Part shown: positions 60,277 to 64,000 of the stretch, piece after piece
How the letters are laid out: the number at the start of each line of letters is the position of its first letter
How positions within the stretch are numbered: the stretch's first letter is position 1
DNA from: Herbiconiux daphne
Lineage (GTDB): Bacteria; Actinomycetota; Actinomycetes; Actinomycetales; Microbacteriaceae
DNA length: 64,000 bases
Assembly (NCBI RefSeq): GCF_024979295.1
Contig: NZ_JANLCJ010000003.1
Location: 186,001 to 250,000, forward strand
Direction: 5' to 3'
Notes under the pieces: model-generated
The model's database searches: none
The model's input: the letters and a program-made list of their open reading frames with translations, nothing else
What the model was told of the DNA's origin: nothing
Made by a program: the position numbers and the translations under genes

Positions 60277-60282
60277 TAAGCT
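60277..60282 (+). promoter_or_regulatory. Leaderless-type -10 box for pncB
   Basis: TAAGCT is six bases upstream of the GTG at 60289, with no ribosome site. Confidence 0.5.
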
Positions 60283-60288
60283 CAGATC

Positions 60289-61596
60289 GTGACCGAGTCA
60301 ACCGCGCTGCTCACCGACCGCTACGAACTGACGATGATCGATGCGGCAATCCGGGCGGGAACCCACGACCGCCCGAGCGTGTTCGAAGCCTTCGGCCGCT
60401 CACTGCCGGCCGGTCGCCGCTACGGCGTGGTCGCGGGCACCGGGCGACTGCTCGAGCTCATCGCCGACTTCCGGTTCGGAGACGCCGAACTCGAGTTCCT
60501 GCGGCAGAACCGGGTCGTCAGCGACGCGACCCTCGACTGGCTCGCGGGCTACCGTTTCACCGGGTCGATCACGGGCTACCGCGAGGGCGAGGTCTACTTT
60601 CCGAACTCGCCCATCCTCGTGGTCGAGTCGAGCTTCGCCGAGGGGGTCGTGCTCGAAACGCTCATCCTGAGCGTGCTCAACTACGACTCGTCGGTGGCGA
60701 GTGCCGCGTCGCGCATGGTCACCGCCGCCCTCGGCCGCCCGCTGGCCGAGATGGGTTCGCGGCGCACGGGTGAGCACTCGGCGGTGGCGGCGGCCCGTGC
60801 TGCCTACATCGCGGGTTTCGGCGCCACCTCGAACCTCGAGGCCGGCCGCACCTGGGGAGTGCCGACCATGGGCACCGCCGCCCACGCCTTCACGATGCTG
60901 TTCGACTCCGAGGAAGAGGCGTTCCGGGCGCAGGTCGACGCCCTCGGCGCGTCGACCACGCTGCTGGTCGACACCTACGACGTGCCCCACGGCGTCGAGA
61001 CCGCTGTGCGGGTGGCGGGCCCGGAGCTCGGGGCGGTGCGCCTCGACTCGGGCGACCTGCTGACCCTGGTGTCGTCGGTGCGCCGGCAGCTCGACGGGCT
61101 GGGCAACACCGCGACGAAGATCACGGTGACGAACGACCTCGACGAGTACACGATCGCGGCGCTCGCCGCCACGCCGGTCGACTCGTTCGGGGTGGGCACC
61201 TCGGTGGTCACCGGCTCAGGCTCCCCCGCCGCCGGCATGGTCTACAAGCTCGTCGCGCGCCAGGGCGCCGACGGCGACTGGGTGTCGGTGGCCAAGAAGT
61301 CGCCCGAGAAGGCGACCCACGGCGGTCGCAAGCACCCGGTGCGGCTGCTCGACGCATCCGGAACCGCGGTCTCGGAGACCATCTACGTCGGCGCCGCCGC
61401 CCCCGCTGTGGTGCGCGGCCGGGCGCTGCACACGACGCTCGTGACCGACGGCGTCGCCGACCCCGCGCACCTGGGGCACCGGGGCGTCGAGGCGGCGCGG
61501 GAGAGGCGGGCCACGGCGCTCCGCGAGCTGCCGCCGGAGGCCTTCCGTCTCGCTGCCGGCGAACCGGCGGTGCCGACCGTCTACGCCGAGGTCTAG
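60289..61596 (+). CDS. pncB: Nicotinate phosphoribosyltransferase
   Basis: This 435-aa enzyme salvages nicotinate to nicotinate mononucleotide for NAD synthesis. [15 protein letters not shown] opens the protein. [33 protein letters not shown] and [13 protein letters not shown] are family segments around the PRPP and phospho-His sites. It is divergent from murI. Its end meets a 13-bp tandem repeat and the converging DUF3039 gene. Confidence 0.95.
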   Translation: MTESTALLTDRYELTMIDAAIRAGTHDRPSVFEAFGRSLPAGRRYGVVAGTGRLLELIADFRFGDAELEFLRQNRVVSDATLDWLAGYRFTGSITGYREGEVYFPNSPILVVESSFAEGVVLETLILSVLNYDSSVASAASRMVTAALGRPLAEMGSRRTGEHSAVAAARAAYIAGFGATSNLEAGRTWGVPTMGTAAHAFTMLFDSEEEAFRAQVDALGASTTLLVDTYDVPHGVETAVRVAGPELGAVRLDSGDLLTLVSSVRRQLDGLGNTATKITVTNDLDEYTIAALAATPVDSFGVGTSVVTGSGSPAAGMVYKLVARQGADGDWVSVAKKSPEKATHGGRKHPVRLLDASGTAVSETIYVGAAAPAVVRGRALHTTLVTDGVADPAHLGHRGVEAARERRATALRELPPEAFRLAAGEPAVPTVYAEV

Positions 61597-61601
61597 GCGT
61601 C

Positions 61602-61645
61602 GTCGGCCTCAGCCGTCGGCGTCAGTCGTCGGCCTCAGTCGTCGG
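61602..61645. repeat. 13-bp tandem repeat, three units
   Basis: GTCGGCCTCAGCC, GTCGGCGTCAGTC and GTCGGCCTCAGTC follow one another from 61602, then a partial GTCGG. The array spans the convergent gap and the stop region of the DUF3039 gene, as the 18-bp repeat at 26870 does for nnrD. Confidence 0.85.
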
Positions 61646-61928
61646 TGAGGTTCTCGTAGATCTCTTTGCAGGTGGGGCACACGGGGAACTTCTCGGGGTC
61701 GCGGCCGGGCGTCCACTTCTTGCCGCAGAGGGCCTTTACCGGCTTGCCGGTCATCGCCGACTCGAGGATCTGCTCTTTCTTGACGTAGTGCGAGAAGCGC
61801 TCGTGGTCGCCGGGATCGATCTGCTCGGTGGTGAGCAGTTCTTCGAGTTCGCGATCGAGCGTCGACGTTCCGCCACCGGTGGGGATGCCGCCCGGCTCGG
61901 AGATGCTTGCGGATGCGGGGTTGACCAT
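61635..61928 (-). CDS. DUF3039 family protein
   Basis: This 97-aa actinobacterial protein carries a putative zinc site: ALCGKKW and PVCPTCKEIYENL. The middle ERFSHYVKKEQILESAMTG is typical of the family. No function is established. Homologues often lie near DNA helicase or NAD genes; here pncB converges with it. TAGAAT lies seven bases upstream of the ATG at 61928. Confidence 0.9.
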   Translation of the reverse strand: MVNPASASISEPGGIPTGGGTSTLDRELEELLTTEQIDPGDHERFSHYVKKEQILESAMTGKPVKALCGKKWTPGRDPEKFPVCPTCKEIYENLTDD

Positions 61929-61935
61929 GACGACG

Positions 61936-61941
61936 ATTCTA
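61936..61941 (-). promoter_or_regulatory. Leaderless-type -10 box for the DUF3039 gene
   Basis: TAGAAT on the minus strand is seven bases upstream of the ATG at 61928. Confidence 0.55.
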
Positions 61942-62004
61942 CGGCTCGTGGAACGGTCTCGGTCAGCCCGGCGCGATCTGCCCGGCGCGATCAGGTGAGC
62001 GCGA

Positions 62005-63576
62005 TCAGTTGCGCTGCGCCGCGGCGAGGATCTCGGGGCCGCGGCGGTTGAAGATGCCCGCGCCCCAGGCCACGCCGCCCACCAGCACGACGACGCCGAC
62101 GCCGAGTCCGGTCCAGAGCGACATCCAGAAGTAGTCCGGGTCGACGAACACGCCGAGCACCCCGAACACGATCGACGGCGTCGACAGCGCGATGGTGCCG
62201 AACAGCGAGAAGCTCTGCGCGAGCACGGGCGTCGGGCCGGTCGACTGCGGCTGCGTGAAGGCGCTGTCACCCGGCCGCGTGGCGGCATAGGGGAAGCGCG
62301 CCGAGAAGATGCTGCCGAGACCGAGGCCCGTGAGCACCAGGCAGGTGCTCGCGCCGAGCACGGCCGGCAGCGCGTCGGGGTTGTTGGCGAACAGCACGCT
62401 GAGGAACGAGCCGATGCCGATCAGCGGAATCGCGATGAGCACGACCGGGATCATGCGGCCGATGCGGTCGGCGACGCCGAGCTTGCCCGCGACGACGTGC
62501 AGCCACACGGCGGTGTTGTCGAACGCCACGTCGTTGTGCACCACCCAGCCGAGGAAGATGCACATCAGCGGCACCGGCAGCAGCGCCGTGTATTCGATCG
62601 GGATGCCGACGAACACGAACACCGCCACGGCCACGATCGGCACCAGCGGCACCGGCAGCAGCTGGGCGTAGTAGCGCGCGTCGCGCCCCCAGTAGGTGAG
62701 TGAGCGGGCGGCGATGGCGCCGGTGGGAGTGGTCGGCGTGCGGCCGAACCAGCCGAGACCGACGTGCTCGCGCTGCTCGACCTGGTGGCCGGGGTTGACG
62801 AGCATGAGCGCCACGAGTCCCTTCCACGCGAGCCAGAGCAGCGCGACCGTGGCCAGGGCGATCAGGAGCTTCAGCACGGCGAACACCCACTGGCCGTTGG
62901 CCGCATCGGCCGGGATGGCCCAGGCCGCGCCGAGCGGCGTCCAGCCCAGCACATTCTCGAGCGAACTGAAGAAGCCGCCGTCGTCGGCGCCCCAGCCGGT
63001 GAGCACGAGCAGCAGGATGCCGGGAACGATCACGATGAGGGCCAGCACCCCGATGACGGCACCGAACTCGCGCGCCCGCCGGGTGGCGAAGGCGAACGCC
63101 GAGATCGACAGGGTGACCCGGGCGCCGAGCACGCAGGTCAGGGCGCCGATGACGGCCGAGACGACCGCGAGCAGCACCGAACCCGGCGACTGCGACCAGG
63201 TGACGATGGTGGCGAGGCTCACGAGCGTCACGACGAGCGCCGGCACGCTGACGAAGGCGGCGACGAACAGCCCGAGGGCGACCTTGTCGTCGGAGACGCC
63301 GTACAGAGAGAACGACCGTGGATCCATGGCGTCGGGAAGACTGAACACGATCGGCACGAGCAGGAAGCCGGCGACCACGAGCGACCCGCCGACGACCACG
63401 ATGTTGCGGGTCAGCTCGGGTTCGCCGTCGCGGAGGCCCACGAGCACCGCGACCAGCGCGATCGTCACGATCGCAGCGAAGGCGATGCCGATGACGACGG
63501 CGACGAGCTGCGGGGTGCTGCGTCGGGCGGTGTTGCCGAGGAGCCGGAACCTCAGTCTGACGAACTCAGCAACCAT
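62005..63576 (-). CDS. ABC transporter permease
   Basis: This 523-aa membrane protein has about 12 hydrophobic segments. It starts 25 bases before the end of the ABC ATPase gene, so it is the membrane partner of that ATPase. The opening FVRLRFRLLGNTARRS and the central WGRDARYYAQLLPVPLVP are seen in actinobacterial permeases of the ABC-2-like group with uncharacterised substrates. Nothing in the context suggests a substrate. Confidence 0.8.
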   Translation of the reverse strand: MVAEFVRLRFRLLGNTARRSTPQLVAVVIGIAFAAIVTIALVAVLVGLRDGEPELTRNIVVVGGSLVVAGFLLVPIVFSLPDAMDPRSFSLYGVSDDKVALGLFVAAFVSVPALVVTLVSLATIVTWSQSPGSVLLAVVSAVIGALTCVLGARVTLSISAFAFATRRAREFGAVIGVLALIVIVPGILLLVLTGWGADDGGFFSSLENVLGWTPLGAAWAIPADAANGQWVFAVLKLLIALATVALLWLAWKGLVALMLVNPGHQVEQREHVGLGWFGRTPTTPTGAIAARSLTYWGRDARYYAQLLPVPLVPIVAVAVFVFVGIPIEYTALLPVPLMCIFLGWVVHNDVAFDNTAVWLHVVAGKLGVADRIGRMIPVVLIAIPLIGIGSFLSVLFANNPDALPAVLGASTCLVLTGLGLGSIFSARFPYAATRPGDSAFTQPQSTGPTPVLAQSFSLFGTIALSTPSIVFGVLGVFVDPDYFWMSLWTGLGVGVVVLVGGVAWGAGIFNRRGPEILAAAQRN

Positions 63577-64000
63577 TCCATGCCTTCTGCGCTCTTGCGG
63601 CCGCCCGCCAGTTCGACGAATCGTTGTTCGAGGGTGCCGCCTTCACGCACCTGGTCGACCGTGCCCTTCGAGAGCACCCGGCCTTCCACGATGATGGCGA
63701 CGCGGTCGCAGACGCGCTGGATCATGTCCATGCTGTGGCTGGAGAGCACCACCGTGCCTCCGCCGGCGACGTACTTCTGCAGGATCTCGACCACGTTCGC
63801 GGCCGACACCGGGTCGACCGACTCGAACGGCTCGTCGAGCACCAGGATGCGCGGCGAGTGGATCATCGCGCACGCCAGGGCGATCTTCTTGGTCATGCCC
63901 GCCGAGTAGTCGGCGACCAGCCGCCCGAGCGCGTCTTCGAGCCCGAAGGCCACCGCGAGGTCGTCGCTGCGCCGGCTGACGGTCTGTGCGTCGAGCCCGC
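63552..64000 (-). CDS. ABC transporter ATP-binding protein, C-terminal part
   Basis: The gene is cut by the right window edge; about 148 C-terminal residues are visible. The signature motif is YSAGMTKKIALA rather than LSGGQ, a form common in this ABC-2-like group. Walker B is ILVLDEPFESVDP and the switch His lies in VVLSSHSMDM. The Walker A part lies beyond the window. It overlaps the permease gene by 25 bases, so the two are an operon. Confidence 0.9.
   Translation of the reverse strand, partial: GLDAQTVSRRSDDLAVAFGLEDALGRLVADYSAGMTKKIALACAMIHSPRILVLDEPFESVDPVSAANVVEILQKYVAGGGTVVLSSHSMDMIQRVCDRVAIIVEGRVLSKGTVDQVREGGTLEQRFVELAGGRKSAEGMEWLLSSSD

Overview
The window is chromosomal DNA of a high-GC actinobacterium, most likely a member of the Microbacteriaceae. 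The support is strong third-position G/C, frequent GTG starts, an actinobacterial 2-oxoglutarate decarboxylase fusion (kgd), a mycothiol-type SigR/RsrA pair next to aroA-rsgA-hisN, a prfB-ftsE-ftsX-smpB cluster, and the actinobacterial families DUF3039, GuaB1 and septum-formation lipoprotein. Genes are tightly packed on both strands. I see no prophage, insertion sequence or CRISPR array.

Layout. 0-2 kb: a CDS fragment cut by the window edge, tRNA-Arg(CCG), a secreted NlpC/P60 hydrolase and a small zinc-ribbon protein divergent from an OhrR-type regulator. 2.5-10.3 kb: a class I amidotransferase, a TPM-domain/PspA envelope pair, a run of metabolic enzymes and an iron-box-controlled SIP-domain protein. 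10.3-18.2 kb: amidase, SMR pump, GNAT enzyme, ung, S51 peptidase, phosphoribosyltransferase, MFS exporter, SDR and membrane acyltransferase. 18.3-21.2 kb: metY and metX. 21.3-24.5 kb: a histidine kinase, a degenerate membrane kinase-like protein and a LuxR-type response regulator. 24.5-29 kb: thiamine-binding protein, GT87 transferase, YceI, nnrD and an old yellow enzyme. 30-34 kb: two CorC/HlyC proteins and guaB1. 34-38 kb: kgd. 39-43.4 kb: rsrA, sigR, aroA, rsgA, hisN. 43.4-48.4 kb: two lipoproteins, a ferredoxin reductase, DUF72 and a histidine phosphatase. 48.4-54.6 kb: tmRNA, a SIMPL-domain protein, an SDR, then smpB, ftsX, ftsE, prfB. 54.7-64 kb: MFS, tRNA-Leu(UAG), DedA, CDF exporter, rdgB-rph-murI, pncB, DUF3039 and an ABC transporter cut by the window edge.

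The most unusual content is non-coding. Two gene-free islands (28982-30135 and 38206-39063), each between convergent genes, share one architecture. An element of about 120 bp, here called element A, lies at each edge in opposite orientation and abuts the stop codons of the flanking genes. Between the two copies is an array of 56-57 bp imperfect palindromes. The palindromes of the two islands differ in sequence but keep the same stem, with a compensated change in the middle triplet (CGAG-AAG-TCAC versus CGAG-TGG-TCAC). A fifth, partial copy of A lies between metY and metX, and the central hairpin of A also follows tRNA-Arg. A different long palindrome fills the convergent dedA/CDF gap.

Two window-wide signals also stand out. 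GGACGC/GCGTCC appears depleted and replaced by GGATGC/GCATCC. At least twenty genes carry a TANNNT hexamer 6-8 nt before the start codon, the signature of leaderless transcription; in one case two divergent genes share the start sequence CATG.
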